NCBI GenBank assembly: GCA_030527105.1
Contig: JAUNBK010000012.1
Location: forward strand, 1-51,196
From: Planctomycetia bacterium
GTDB lineage: Bacteria; Planctomycetota; Planctomycetia; Pirellulales; Thermoguttaceae
Direction: 5' to 3'
Length of the DNA: 51,196 bases
This document shows, piece after piece, positions 42,780-50,933 of this stretch. Under the pieces are notes generated by a model. That model was not told the origin of the DNA. It searched no databases and worked only from the letters and a program-made list of their open reading frames with translations. A program made the translations under genes and the position numbers. Positions within the stretch are counted from its first letter, which is position 1, and each line of letters starts with the position of its first letter.

Positions 42780-43295
42780 TCAGACAGAGTGGATAGCGTG
42801 TTTAACAACGCCCCAAATCTGGAGATCGGTTCCTTCTGGAATTCCCACAGCGGGATAATCGGGATTCTCGCTGCGAAGCTCAATTTTCTCGCCATCCTTC
42901 ATGAATCGCTTGCAAGCGAACTCATTATTGATGACGGCAATGACGATGTCGCCATTTTTCGGATCTTCACTCTTGTCAACCAACAGGAGATCGCCAGAAA
43001 AAATACCCGCATTGATCATGGAATCACCAGTGGCGCGCACGAAAAATGTAGCAGACGCGTTTTTGACGAGGAGACCGTTGAGGTCCAATTCCTCTGCGGG
43101 CTGCTCTTCAATCGTCGCCGGATATCCAGCTTGGATCTGCTCGGCAAAAAGCGGATAAATGTCCGCCTTGCGATGAATGAAACCAACAATACGTTCAACC
43201 ATGGACTCTGGAACTCGGATCGCTTTCGTCGGCACACCAAACTTGCCTGTTCCCTTCGGACGACCTGCTCCCTTGCGTTTTCCTCCACGCGGCAT
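42780..43295 (-). CDS. UmuD-like S24 self-cleaving protein with a basic N-terminus
   Basis: The 171-residue protein has a UmuD-type S24 domain (residues 55-170): a cleavage site A56-G57 (QIQAGYPA), nucleophile S92 in GDSMINAGI, general base K129 in FACKR, and the C-terminal VWGVVKHAI type ending (here IWGVVKHAI). The first 30 residues (GGKRKGAGRPKG) are basic with an AT-hook-like GRP core, unlike E. coli UmuD. UmuD' works with UmuC in error-prone synthesis after DNA damage, but no umuC is next to it. It could act with a distant polymerase or, given the DNA-binding start, as a LexA-like regulator. AAGGGG precedes the ATG. Confidence 0.85.
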   Translation of the reverse strand: MPRGGKRKGAGRPKGTGKFGVPTKAIRVPESMVERIVGFIHRKADIYPLFAEQIQAGYPATIEEQPAEELDLNGLLVKNASATFFVRATGDSMINAGIFSGDLLLVDKSEDPKNGDIVIAVINNEFACKRFMKDGEKIELRSENPDYPAVGIPEGTDLQIWGVVKHAIHSV

Positions 43296-43996
43296 ATTCT
43301 ACCCCTTCTTCACAAAAAATATAGGAAACTTACCAAAAACCTGAATTACTATACCCACAGGATAATCAATTATATCTTCAGTACAAAATTGAATGGGGAC
43401 TCTTCGTGATACTCCCACAAAAATCGCCCATCTTGACTATACACCCAGGGATATATACTAGTTTGAATCATCACGAATGATTTGCAGCCCTTTAGGAATA
43501 TGACAAAACACACTCAAACCAGAGAGCAATCCAAACGTCAAAAAATAATATATCAAAAAACAAACGTTTGGGAAAGGGGGGGATGGGGGAAAAACGTATA
43601 CTTTTATGCAAATTTCTGCAAAAAAGTGATTCTTTTGGTCGGAAATACCCCTTTTTTGGGTTTTTTTCGTCATATGCTTTCACGTTTCAATATTTCGGAC
43701 GAAATTTGAAAAAGTCTTTTTTCCGCATTCTCGCCCATTCTAGAAACAATTACAAAAAACATACACCACACTCGGGTGCCACCAAAATTTGGTGGTTAAA
43801 ATAGGCAAAAAAGGATGTCTCGAACCATCCGAGCCGAGAACGACCACCCGCCGTACGGGCGTATCCCTTCAAAGAAGGGGAATTGTTCCCTCTTTCAGAG
43901 GGGTGGAACGTAAACTTTTTTTGTGGGCACCTACCCACACTCTCTTGCTCACTCCTATAAGAAAAAAACTCCAGACCTCATACTCATCGCCCTTTA
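43296..43996. other. Intergenic, A+T-rich region without recognised genes
   Basis: About 700 nt with only short overlapping open frames. It holds a palindrome CCACCAAAATTTGGTGG (43779-43795), copy B of the second repeat family (43798-43845), and two tandem hairpins (CCCTTC-AAA-GAAGGG at 43865-43879; CCCTCT-TTC-AGAGGG at 43888-43902). No promoter is clearly tied to a gene. Confidence 0.6.
43798..43845 (+). repeat. Second repeat family, copy B
   Basis: AAAATAGGCAAAAAAGGAT followed by CCGAGCCGAGAACG, matching 37505-37549 except for a few substitutions. Confidence 0.7.
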
Positions 43997-44101
43997 TACT
44001 CGTTTTCCTATAAATTTCCCGTTTTACGCGATGTTTTGCGAGGTGTGGTGCGCAGCTCCGACGACGGACGGAACGAGAAATTTCAACGCGAAGTCTCATA
44101 G
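43997..44101 (-). repeat. Dispersed ~105-nt palindromic intergenic repeat, copy 7
   Basis: Inverted copy: ATACTCGTTTTCCTATAAAT and TTTCCCGTTTTACGCG at the left, GGAACGAGAAATTTCAACGC at the right. A short fragment of the family end (ACTCGTTCTCCTTTAAACG) also occurs at 47541-47559. Confidence 0.8.
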
Positions 44102-44240
44102 AGTACTCTCGTTAGAAAAGAACGAAACACACACCAGCGCTCTGAGAAAGATTAGCGGGACAAAACCAAACGACTCACGCAGGCAGAACCTCTCTCCGCC
44201 TGCGTGTGTTATCAAACTCCGTGTCCAAGATGGTGCCGAA

Positions 44241-45638
44241 TTAAAATTCCGCATTCCCGGGAAAGCGTGGGAACGGTATCACGTCCCGAATATTCTGCAT
44301 TGACGTGACGAACATCAGGATGCGCTCAAGACCAAGACCAAATCCACTATGCGGCACCGTCCCGAAGCGGCGCAAATCGAGATACCACCAATAATCCTCC
44401 GGGTTGAGTCCCAACTCCTTCAGACGATTCTCGAGAACGTCGTAACGATACTCTCGCTCGCTGCCGCCGATGATTTCTCCCACGCCTGGCGTGAGGACGT
44501 CCATCGCGCGGACCGTTTTTTCGTCGTCGTTGAGCCGCATATAAAACGCTTTGATGTCTTTCGGATAGTCGTGGACAATCACGGGTCCCTTGAAATGCAC
44601 CTCCGTGAGGTACCGCTCATGCTCGGACTGCAGGTCGACGCCCCACTGGACGGGGTATTGAAATTTCTGCTTCGCGTTCGTCAAAATCTCAATCGCCTGT
44701 GTGTAGGAACAGCGTTGGAAATCGCACTCGACGATCTTCGTGAGCGACTCCAACAACGTGTGACTCGGATCAATTCTGTCGTTGAAAAACTGCATATCCT
44801 CGGCACAGTCGTTCAGCACGTCGCGCAGAAGAGTCTTGAGAAACTCCTCCGCCAGCTGCATGTTCTCGCTGAGCGTATAAAACGCCATCTCCGGCTCAAT
44901 CATCCAAAACTCGGAGAGGTGCCGCGACGTGTTGGAATTCTCGGCGCGAAACGTGGGACCAAACGTATACACCTTCCCCATCGCGCAGGCGTAATTCTCG
45001 ACCGCAAGCTGCCCACTCACGGTGAGAAAAGCGGGTTTGCCAAAAAAGTCCTGCGTATAATCGACGTTCCCATCGGGCGTGCGCGGAACGTTCGCAAGGT
45101 CGAGTGTCGTGACTTTGAACATCTCGCCCGCACCCTCGCAATCGCTCGCCGTGATGAGTGGCGTGTGGATGTAGTAGAATCCGCGACTCTGGAAAAATTG
45201 GTGGATCGAGTAGCACAATCGGTTCCGCACTCGCGCAACGGCGTTGAACGTATTCGCTCTCGGACGAAGGTGTGCGATCGAACGCAAAAACTCAAGCGTG
45301 TGCCGCTTCTTTTGCAGAGGATACTCCGCAGGCGCAATGTCGTACACCTCGAGTTTCGTCACTTGCACTTCCGTCGGCTGCTCACTCCCCGGCGATGCGA
45401 CGATTTTCCCCTCGGCATAAATGCTGCTGCCCGTCGTGAGTTTTTTCACTTCGGAGTCATAATTCGTCAAGCTGTCGTCCGCAACGAGTTGAATATTGCC
45501 AAAACAAGAGCCGTCGTTGAGCGCAATGAAGCACATGGTCTTCATGTCGCGACACGTACGCACCCAACCTTGCAAAACGACTTCTTTTCCTACCGATTCC
45601 TCCAAACGCGCCTGCGCGACGGATACTTTCTCCAACAT
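44241..45638 (-). CDS. asnS: Asparaginyl-tRNA synthetase
   Basis: The start at 45638 has GAGGG before it; an ATG 30 nt upstream is possible. The 465-residue enzyme has an N-terminal OB-fold anticodon domain ([25 protein letters not shown]) and a class II catalytic core: motif 1 around [25 protein letters not shown], motif 2 [22 protein letters not shown], and motif 3 [27 protein letters not shown] marks AsnRS rather than AspRS. It charges tRNA-Asn. It is the last gene of cysC-mnmE-like-asnS on the minus strand, 37 nt after the GTPase gene. Confidence 0.96.
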   Translation of the reverse strand: MLEKVSVAQARLEESVGKEVVLQGWVRTCRDMKTMCFIALNDGSCFGNIQLVADDSLTNYDSEVKKLTTGSSIYAEGKIVASPGSEQPTEVQVTKLEVYDIAPAEYPLQKKRHTLEFLRSIAHLRPRANTFNAVARVRNRLCYSIHQFFQSRGFYYIHTPLITASDCEGAGEMFKVTTLDLANVPRTPDGNVDYTQDFFGKPAFLTVSGQLAVENYACAMGKVYTFGPTFRAENSNTSRHLSEFWMIEPEMAFYTLSENMQLAEEFLKTLLRDVLNDCAEDMQFFNDRIDPSHTLLESLTKIVECDFQRCSYTQAIEILTNAKQKFQYPVQWGVDLQSEHERYLTEVHFKGPVIVHDYPKDIKAFYMRLNDDEKTVRAMDVLTPGVGEIIGGSEREYRYDVLENRLKELGLNPEDYWWYLDLRRFGTVPHSGFGLGLERILMFVTSMQNIRDVIPFPRFPGNAEF

Positions 45639-45675
45639 GGTTCCCTCAAATCTATCAAAACCCAACATCTATCAT

Positions 45676-46689
45676 CTAGTTTTCTCGATACGAAACAACA
45701 AGCCGCATCCCTGTGCCGGGAGGCGGCAACTCTGGAACGAGTGCGCGTTCCACCGCCTCCAAAAGCTGCGCCAATCCCGCGCCTGATTTGGCAGAGACGA
45801 AAATTCCCTCCGCTCCCGGCGGCGGCGCGCAAACGTCGCACTTGTTCCACACGCAAAGCGAGGGACACGACGCCCAAAGAGGGTCGTCCCAAAAGTCGCT
45901 CGAGTCACACGCGCTTTCGTCGCAATCCCCCGCCGCAGAGCGAATCCGCAGCACCAAATCCGCGCGCCGAATTTCCTCCTCCGCAAGAAGGACGCCTTGT
46001 TTTTCGACTGGACTGGCAGCGCTACGCAAGCCCGCAACGTCGATGAACTCAAAAAGCAGCCCGTTGAGAACGGTTCTTTCCCTCAAAACGTCGCGAGTCG
46101 TCCCAGCTTCCTCGAAAACGATCGCTCGCGAGTAGCCCAAAATAGCGTTAAAAAGGGAACTTTTCCCCACATTGGGCGCGCCACACAACAAGACACGCCA
46201 CGGCTCGACCAGCTTTTGCGCGAAAGCGTCCCACCGTCGCACATCGTCGCCACGATCAAGCGCGCGCTCGTACGCACCCTGCGCCTGATCCCACAAAATC
46301 TCCGCAATCGGAAGCGTCGCCGCCTCGGGCAACAACTCATACGCACGCGCCTGATTGGGCGAGAGCTTCGGCATCGTGCGTTGGAGGAATTCCGCGCGCG
46401 AGAGCCGACGGAATCCGCTGTGCTCGAGAAAATCCTCGATACGTCGCACCGCTGCGACGGAACCATGACACTGAATCTCGCCCTGCGCGTCATTGATCGG
46501 ACACACAAGGACGTCCTCCAACCCAATCATGCCATACACCAACGCTCCGTCGGCATACGAATCGAGGAGTCTTCCTGATTTTGGCGAGAAGAAACGCGCC
46601 ACGACCTCACGCCAGCGCGGCGAGAGCACGACGACGACAGCAATCGCTCCGCGTCCCTCTGGCGTTGCGGGAAAAAAGGCGTCGTCCAT
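45676..46689 (-). CDS. MnmE-like GTPase, shortened, without the C-terminal cysteine motif
   Basis: The 337-residue protein is much shorter than MnmE (about 450). An N-terminal THF-like domain (residues 1-110) begins DDAFFPATPEGRGAIAVVVV; MnmE would have TPxGxGxIAVIRxSG. The helical region is reduced. The G domain is intact: G1 GAPNVGKSSLFN, G2 at GTTRDVL, G3 DVAGLR, G4 NKCD. It ends at LVVSYREN; the usual MnmE helices and terminal C-[ILV]-G-K motif are absent. MnmE with MnmG modifies U34 of some tRNAs. The loss suggests changed chemistry or a different GTPase role. It lies 8 nt after cysC and is co-transcribed. Confidence 0.82.
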   Translation of the reverse strand: MDDAFFPATPEGRGAIAVVVVLSPRWREVVARFFSPKSGRLLDSYADGALVYGMIGLEDVLVCPINDAQGEIQCHGSVAAVRRIEDFLEHSGFRRLSRAEFLQRTMPKLSPNQARAYELLPEAATLPIAEILWDQAQGAYERALDRGDDVRRWDAFAQKLVEPWRVLLCGAPNVGKSSLFNAILGYSRAIVFEEAGTTRDVLRERTVLNGLLFEFIDVAGLRSAASPVEKQGVLLAEEEIRRADLVLRIRSAAGDCDESACDSSDFWDDPLWASCPSLCVWNKCDVCAPPPGAEGIFVSAKSGAGLAQLLEAVERALVPELPPPGTGMRLVVSYREN

Positions 46690-46697
46690 CGTTTTCT

Positions 46698-47357
46698 CTA
46701 CTGGATTTTCCCAATCTTTCGGAGAAATTCGATAACCTCATCTGCCAACTGCTCGGGCGACTTCTCCCCCGCCTTGAGTACCAACTCCGGTTCAAACGGC
46801 GCCTCGTAGGGGTCGTCAATTCCCGTGAAACCTTTCAATTCCCCGGCACGTGCCTTTTTGTACAAACCTTTCGGGTCGCGCTGTTCGCACACTTCAAGAG
46901 GCGTGTCGACAAAAATCTCGATGAAATCGCCTTGGGCGGACTTGTCGCGAACTCGGTCGCGATCGACTCGATAAGGACTGATGAACGCCGTAATCGCAAG
47001 GACGCCAGCATTCGCGAACAAATTGGCAACCGCGCCGATACGGCGGATGTTTTCCTCACGATCCTGAGCTGAGAAACCGAGACCGAATCGCTTGGCGAAA
47101 TCCTCTCCATGCACATCTTTGAGCATAGCTGGGGCGGCATTCAACCCGTGGCGCACATTGTCCCCATCCAAAACGACGCTATGGACACCCATCTGGTGGA
47201 GTTTATGATCAAGGACGTTCGCCACAGTGCTTTTTCCGCAGGCGCTCAAACCAGTGAGCCAAATGATGCCGCCTTTGTTGCCGTTGAGAGCTTCGCGCTG
47301 TTCGCGGGAGACGGAATTTTCATGCCAATGCACTTCGACTTTTTCTTCGGAACTCAT
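46698..47357 (-). CDS. cysC: Adenylylsulfate kinase
   Basis: The 219-residue protein has Walker A GLSACGKSTVAN, the APS-binding region LDGDNVRHGLN, then RIGAVANLFANAGVLAITAFISPYRVDRD, and DTPLEVCEQRDPKGLYKKARAG, all standard for APS kinase. It phosphorylates adenylyl sulfate to PAPS, for sulfate assimilation or sulfation. AAGGAG lies 5 nt before the ATG. It is the first gene of a three-gene operon; TATAAT occurs upstream on the minus strand (47458-47463), but the -35 is weak. No sulfate adenylyltransferase gene is beside it. Confidence 0.96.
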   Translation of the reverse strand: MSSEEKVEVHWHENSVSREQREALNGNKGGIIWLTGLSACGKSTVANVLDHKLHQMGVHSVVLDGDNVRHGLNAAPAMLKDVHGEDFAKRFGLGFSAQDREENIRRIGAVANLFANAGVLAITAFISPYRVDRDRVRDKSAQGDFIEIFVDTPLEVCEQRDPKGLYKKARAGELKGFTGIDDPYEAPFEPELVLKAGEKSPEQLADEVIEFLRKIGKIQ

Positions 47358-47574
47358 GAGTTCTCCTTCATTTCATCAAAATCTAAACGAAATCATACCC
47401 TGTCTTCATGGTTTTGGAGCATAGCGACACCTTTTCCCACTACGACATAATTTGCGCATTATACCCCATTTAGAAAAAAAAACGAGGGGTGGGGGGAAAG
47501 TTTTGTATAATTTCGGTTACATTCAATTTTGGGTGGTTAAACTCGTTCTCCTTTAAACGCATACAAAAGCGACA

Positions 47575-48990
47575 CTACTCTTGCGCCATGGCGAAGCCGC
47601 GCTCGAGAGCCGGGACGTTTGCTTCGAAAATCTTGTCGTTCGCGAAATAGGCGCGGACGTAGTTCTTCAGCTCGTCCAGCGTGAATAAGCGGGTTTTGGC
47701 GGCAAGGAATCCTAAAACGACCGAGTTCGCGAATTTGGGGTTGCCAAGTTCCGCCGCGATGTTGCCTGCGTCGAGCGCAAAGACGTTGGGCGTTTGAATG
47801 TCGCTTGGAATTTCGTCGATCATCGTGCTGTTGTAGATGATCAATCCGTCCTGCGGCACCTGTGGCGCGAAGCGAAACATGGAGGGTTTATTCATCGCGA
47901 CCAGAATATTGGGCGTGTCGACCACGGGCGTGCCGATCTTTTCGAGCGAGGCGACCACGGAACAGTTAGCGACGCCGCCGCGCATCTCGGGTCCGTAGCT
48001 TGGGAGCCACGTGGTGTGCAGCCCTTTTTTCATCGTGGCGAAGGAGAAAATCAGCCCGAGGGACAAAACTCCCTGTCCTCCAAACCCCGCGCTCTTGAGA
48101 CGTATTTCGGGATAAGGCAGAGCGCATTCCTTCGTCTCCAGCGTTTCGCTCTTGTCGAGTCCCACCGCGTGGGCAATCTCGTGAAACTCGGGGTGTTTTA
48201 GTTCCCGAATCATCGGTTCCACTTCGTCCACAATATCTTTTTGGACGCCGAGTGGGAAGGTTTTCGTCACGACTTCGTCAATCCACTTGCACGCGTCGAT
48301 CGGAGCTTTGCGCCAATTGGTGGGGCATTGCGAGAGAACTTCGATAAAAACATACCCTTTTCGATCTTTTTGCGCCTGCATTCCGCGTCGGATGATTTTT
48401 CGCGCCTGCATGATGTTTTTGGGCGAGTTCATCGCGACGCGTGCGACGAGAACGGGCGCCTCAAGCTGTGAGATAAGCTCCGTCATATGGAGCGGAGGTC
48501 CATCGTTGCGTAGGCTGCGTCCGTAGGGGGATGTAGTCGTTTTTTGGTTGATGAGCGTGGTGGGAGCGAGCTGCCCGCCCGTCATTCCGTAGATGTTGTT
48601 GTTGACGAAAAAGACGATCATATTCTCGCCACGGTTGGCGGCGTGAAGCGCGTTGCTCGTGCCGATGGCGGCGAGGTCTCCGTCCCCTTGATACACAATC
48701 GTGACGGCGTCTGGATTCGACCGACTGACACCAGTTCCCACCGCGCTTGCTCGTCCGTGCGGAGAAGAAACCGACGCGACATCGAAATAGTAGTAATAAA
48801 AAACGCCGCAGCCGACCGGTCCGACGAAAATCGTTTGGTCTTGAATATCCAAATCGCTGATGGTCTCGGCAATAAGTTTGTTCAAAATTCCGTGTCCGCA
48901 GCCGGGGCAGTAGTGCGTCGTGTTTTGCTGCGACGGCTTGCGATCAAAATTCTCGAAAAAGGACGCAGGTTTTTGTAGTATTTGACTCAT
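47575..48990 (-). CDS. 2-oxoacid:ferredoxin oxidoreductase, fused beta and gamma subunits
   Basis: The start at 48990 (MSQILQKPASFF) is chosen because it fits the family; an ATG at 49035 is also in frame. The 471-residue protein joins two subunits. Residues 1-280 are the thiamine-diphosphate-binding beta subunit: CPGCGHGILN, GPVGCGVF, YQGDGDLAAIG and NNNIYGMTGGQ. Residues about 300-470 are the gamma subunit (SAGFGGQGVLSLGLIF, SYGPEMRGG, NKPSMFRF). With the alpha subunit it would oxidise a 2-oxoacid, such as 2-oxoglutarate or a branched-chain oxoacid, to acyl-CoA and reduce ferredoxin in the cytoplasm. The fusion is unusual in bacteria, where gamma is often separate. Confidence 0.92.
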   Translation of the reverse strand: MSQILQKPASFFENFDRKPSQQNTTHYCPGCGHGILNKLIAETISDLDIQDQTIFVGPVGCGVFYYYYFDVASVSSPHGRASAVGTGVSRSNPDAVTIVYQGDGDLAAIGTSNALHAANRGENMIVFFVNNNIYGMTGGQLAPTTLINQKTTTSPYGRSLRNDGPPLHMTELISQLEAPVLVARVAMNSPKNIMQARKIIRRGMQAQKDRKGYVFIEVLSQCPTNWRKAPIDACKWIDEVVTKTFPLGVQKDIVDEVEPMIRELKHPEFHEIAHAVGLDKSETLETKECALPYPEIRLKSAGFGGQGVLSLGLIFSFATMKKGLHTTWLPSYGPEMRGGVANCSVVASLEKIGTPVVDTPNILVAMNKPSMFRFAPQVPQDGLIIYNSTMIDEIPSDIQTPNVFALDAGNIAAELGNPKFANSVVLGFLAAKTRLFTLDELKNYVRAYFANDKIFEANVPALERGFAMAQE

Positions 48991-49071
48991 GGGAATATCG
49001 ATATCTAAAAGTACGACAAGTGTATTATAAAGCATTGACGAAATGGCGCTCCCACTTTATGGAGGCGACGC

Positions 49072-50112
49072 TCAACGCACGCATTTCAAGATTTGCTCTC
49101 GAATTTCGTTTAGGGACGGAACGTTCCCACCCACGCGCCCGTAGTATTGGACGTCGTGTTTGCGCAGCGCGAGTTGAACGTCGTCGACAAACTGCCCGGC
49201 ACTCAATTCGACCGCGAGAACCTTCGCGTTTTCGGGCGTGTGCTGTGCGTAATACTCCGCAGGGAAAGGCCAAAGCGTGACGGGACGAATCAGCCCCACC
49301 TTCACGCCCTCTTCACGTAGCGAATCGACCACCGTATGAAGGAGTCGGCTCACGATTCCAAAACCCGTGACGACAATCTCCGCGTCGTCTGTGCGATACG
49401 CCTCTGCCTGCGCTTCTTTCTGCGCAATCTCGTGATATTTGGCGTCCAAGCGACGAATATGCGCCTCCATGTCATCGAAATCGAGATAAATCGACGTGAT
49501 CAAATTCTCGTTACTCTCGGGCGAAATATCGACCTTCCACGGTTTGTCGTAATGCTTCACGTCGCGCTCCTGCACGTCGATCGGCTCCATCATCTGCCCA
49601 ATCGTGGCGTCCGCCAAAACATAAACGGGCGTGCGATATTGATCCGCCAGCTCGAACGCACGAATCGTGAGAGAATACATCTCCGCGACGGAATTTGGGG
49701 CGAGGACAATCGCCTTGTAGCTTCCGTGCCCGCCGCCTTTGACGACCTGATTATAGTCCGCCTGCTCGGGACCGATATTTCCCAACCCGGGACCGACGCG
49801 CATTACGTCAACAATAACGGCAGGGAGATTCGCGCCTGCCAAATAAGAGACGCCCTCTTGCTTGAGGCTGATTCCTGGACCGCTCGACGCCGTCATAACA
49901 CGCAAACCGCTGGAGGCGGCGCCGTAGACCATGTTGATGGAACCGACTTCGCACTCGGCTTGGACGAAGATTTTCCCCAATTTGAGAAAATACTCCGCCG
50001 CTTTGTGGGCGATTTCGCTTGCCGGTGTGATTGGATAGCCAAAATAAGCATCGCAGCCGGCAACCAGTGCGCCGATAACTACGGCTTCATTTCCTTTAAC
50101 GAGTTTCTTCAT
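49072..50112 (-). CDS. 2-oxoacid:ferredoxin oxidoreductase, alpha subunit
   Basis: The 346-residue protein starts at 50112 (MKKLVKGNEAVVIGALVAG); the open frame upstream has no ribosome site. It shows FGYPITPASEIAH, the substrate and cofactor signature of the alpha subunit, then QAECEVGSINMVYGAASSGLRVMTASSGPGISLKQEG and domain II DAEIVVTGFGIVSRLLHTVV. It resembles VorB/KorA alpha subunits. The stop lies 81 nt before the fused beta-gamma gene on the same strand, so both are in one operon. No delta (ferredoxin-like) subunit gene is adjacent, so an external ferredoxin must serve. Confidence 0.93.
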   Translation of the reverse strand: MKKLVKGNEAVVIGALVAGCDAYFGYPITPASEIAHKAAEYFLKLGKIFVQAECEVGSINMVYGAASSGLRVMTASSGPGISLKQEGVSYLAGANLPAVIVDVMRVGPGLGNIGPEQADYNQVVKGGGHGSYKAIVLAPNSVAEMYSLTIRAFELADQYRTPVYVLADATIGQMMEPIDVQERDVKHYDKPWKVDISPESNENLITSIYLDFDDMEAHIRRLDAKYHEIAQKEAQAEAYRTDDAEIVVTGFGIVSRLLHTVVDSLREEGVKVGLIRPVTLWPFPAEYYAQHTPENAKVLAVELSAGQFVDDVQLALRKHDVQYYGRVGGNVPSLNEIREQILKCVR

Positions 50113-50249
50113 AATGAATTTTTCAAAAAACAAAATCCGCCCTGCCGAGCATTCGATTCCTTCCGAACGAGGCGCTTGAGCCAAACGCACTCAAGGAAGC
50201 GAGCGAAAAGCAGGGCGAAAAGGTAGCAAAAAACGATACGCAGAGCGTT

Positions 50250-50753
50250 TTAATCCGCCAGGGATTCAAAAACCTCCGCGCCCTTCTTCCAATCGGTCCA
50301 CCCTTCACGCCAAACGAGGGTGTCTTTCTCGATTTTGCGCTGGGCGAGCATTGTTTTGACGGCGGTTGGCGTGAGCGGACCGAGTTGTCCACCAGCGGGC
50401 GCAGTCACGTACCAAACGGTGTCTTGCGAGCCTTCGAAAGGATCCGGCAGTCGCGATGGCGCAGCAGGAGAAACCGGAGCAAACGGTGCCGGAGAGCCTG
50501 ACGAAACGCCCAACGCAGGTTGGATGTTGTTCAAGTTGATGTCGGCAGCCTGCTGTGTTCTTTGTTGCGCCAAGTCCTTTTGTTTGGCTTCCCACTCCGC
50601 CGCTATTGGGAGGTCTTTGGTGCCGGGCGCTCGAGTGCTTTCGAAGGGAATATCGACCTTCGCGTTGCAGCGGGGGCAGATCCCTCGCTGACCCGCGAGG
50701 AATTCTTTTACATTCAATTTGTGTCCATTCGGACAATAAAATCTAATTCCCAT
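50250..50753 (-). CDS. Zinc-ribbon and GYF_2 (DUF4339) domain protein
   Basis: The 167-residue protein starts at 50753 (MGIRFYCPNGHKLNVKEF); an ATG at 50765 is also possible. A zinc ribbon at residues 7-35 (YCPNGHKLNV...GICPRCNAKVDIP) is followed by a linker rich in Ala, Gln and Pro and a C-terminal GYF_2 domain (VWYVTAPAGGQLGPLTPTAV... TLVWREGWTDW). The same architecture is frequent in planctomycetes. GYF_2 domains bind short peptides, so a protein-interaction role is likely; the partner is unknown. A promoter is seen at 50905-50933. Confidence 0.88.
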   Translation of the reverse strand: MGIRFYCPNGHKLNVKEFLAGQRGICPRCNAKVDIPFESTRAPGTKDLPIAAEWEAKQKDLAQQRTQQAADINLNNIQPALGVSSGSPAPFAPVSPAAPSRLPDPFEGSQDTVWYVTAPAGGQLGPLTPTAVKTMLAQRKIEKDTLVWREGWTDWKKGAEVFESLAD

Positions 50754-50904
50754 ACCAAACCCCATTTGTTTCTTTGTATTGAATTCGTTCTCGCCCGAGC
50801 ACACGACACGCTCGTTTGAGAGGCACAAGCCAAATGAGTGCAGACATGCACCCTTGGGTCTATTCTCACATCGCGTGAAATTTCCACACACCCACAATGC
50901 CACC

Positions 50905-50933
50905 ATTATAAACCAAAATCGTTAATTTGGAAA
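50905..50933 (-). promoter_or_regulatory. Putative promoter of the GYF_2 gene
   Basis: On the minus strand TTTCCA (50928-50933), 17 nt, TATAAT (50905-50910). The leader would be about 145 nt. Confidence 0.55.

Noticed and set aside
42690..43409. Plus-strand open frame of 239 aa
   Set aside because: Antisense to the UmuD-like gene.
43433..43459. Promoter-like TTGACT...TATACT on the plus strand
   Set aside because: Spacer is only 15 nt and no gene lies downstream on that strand.
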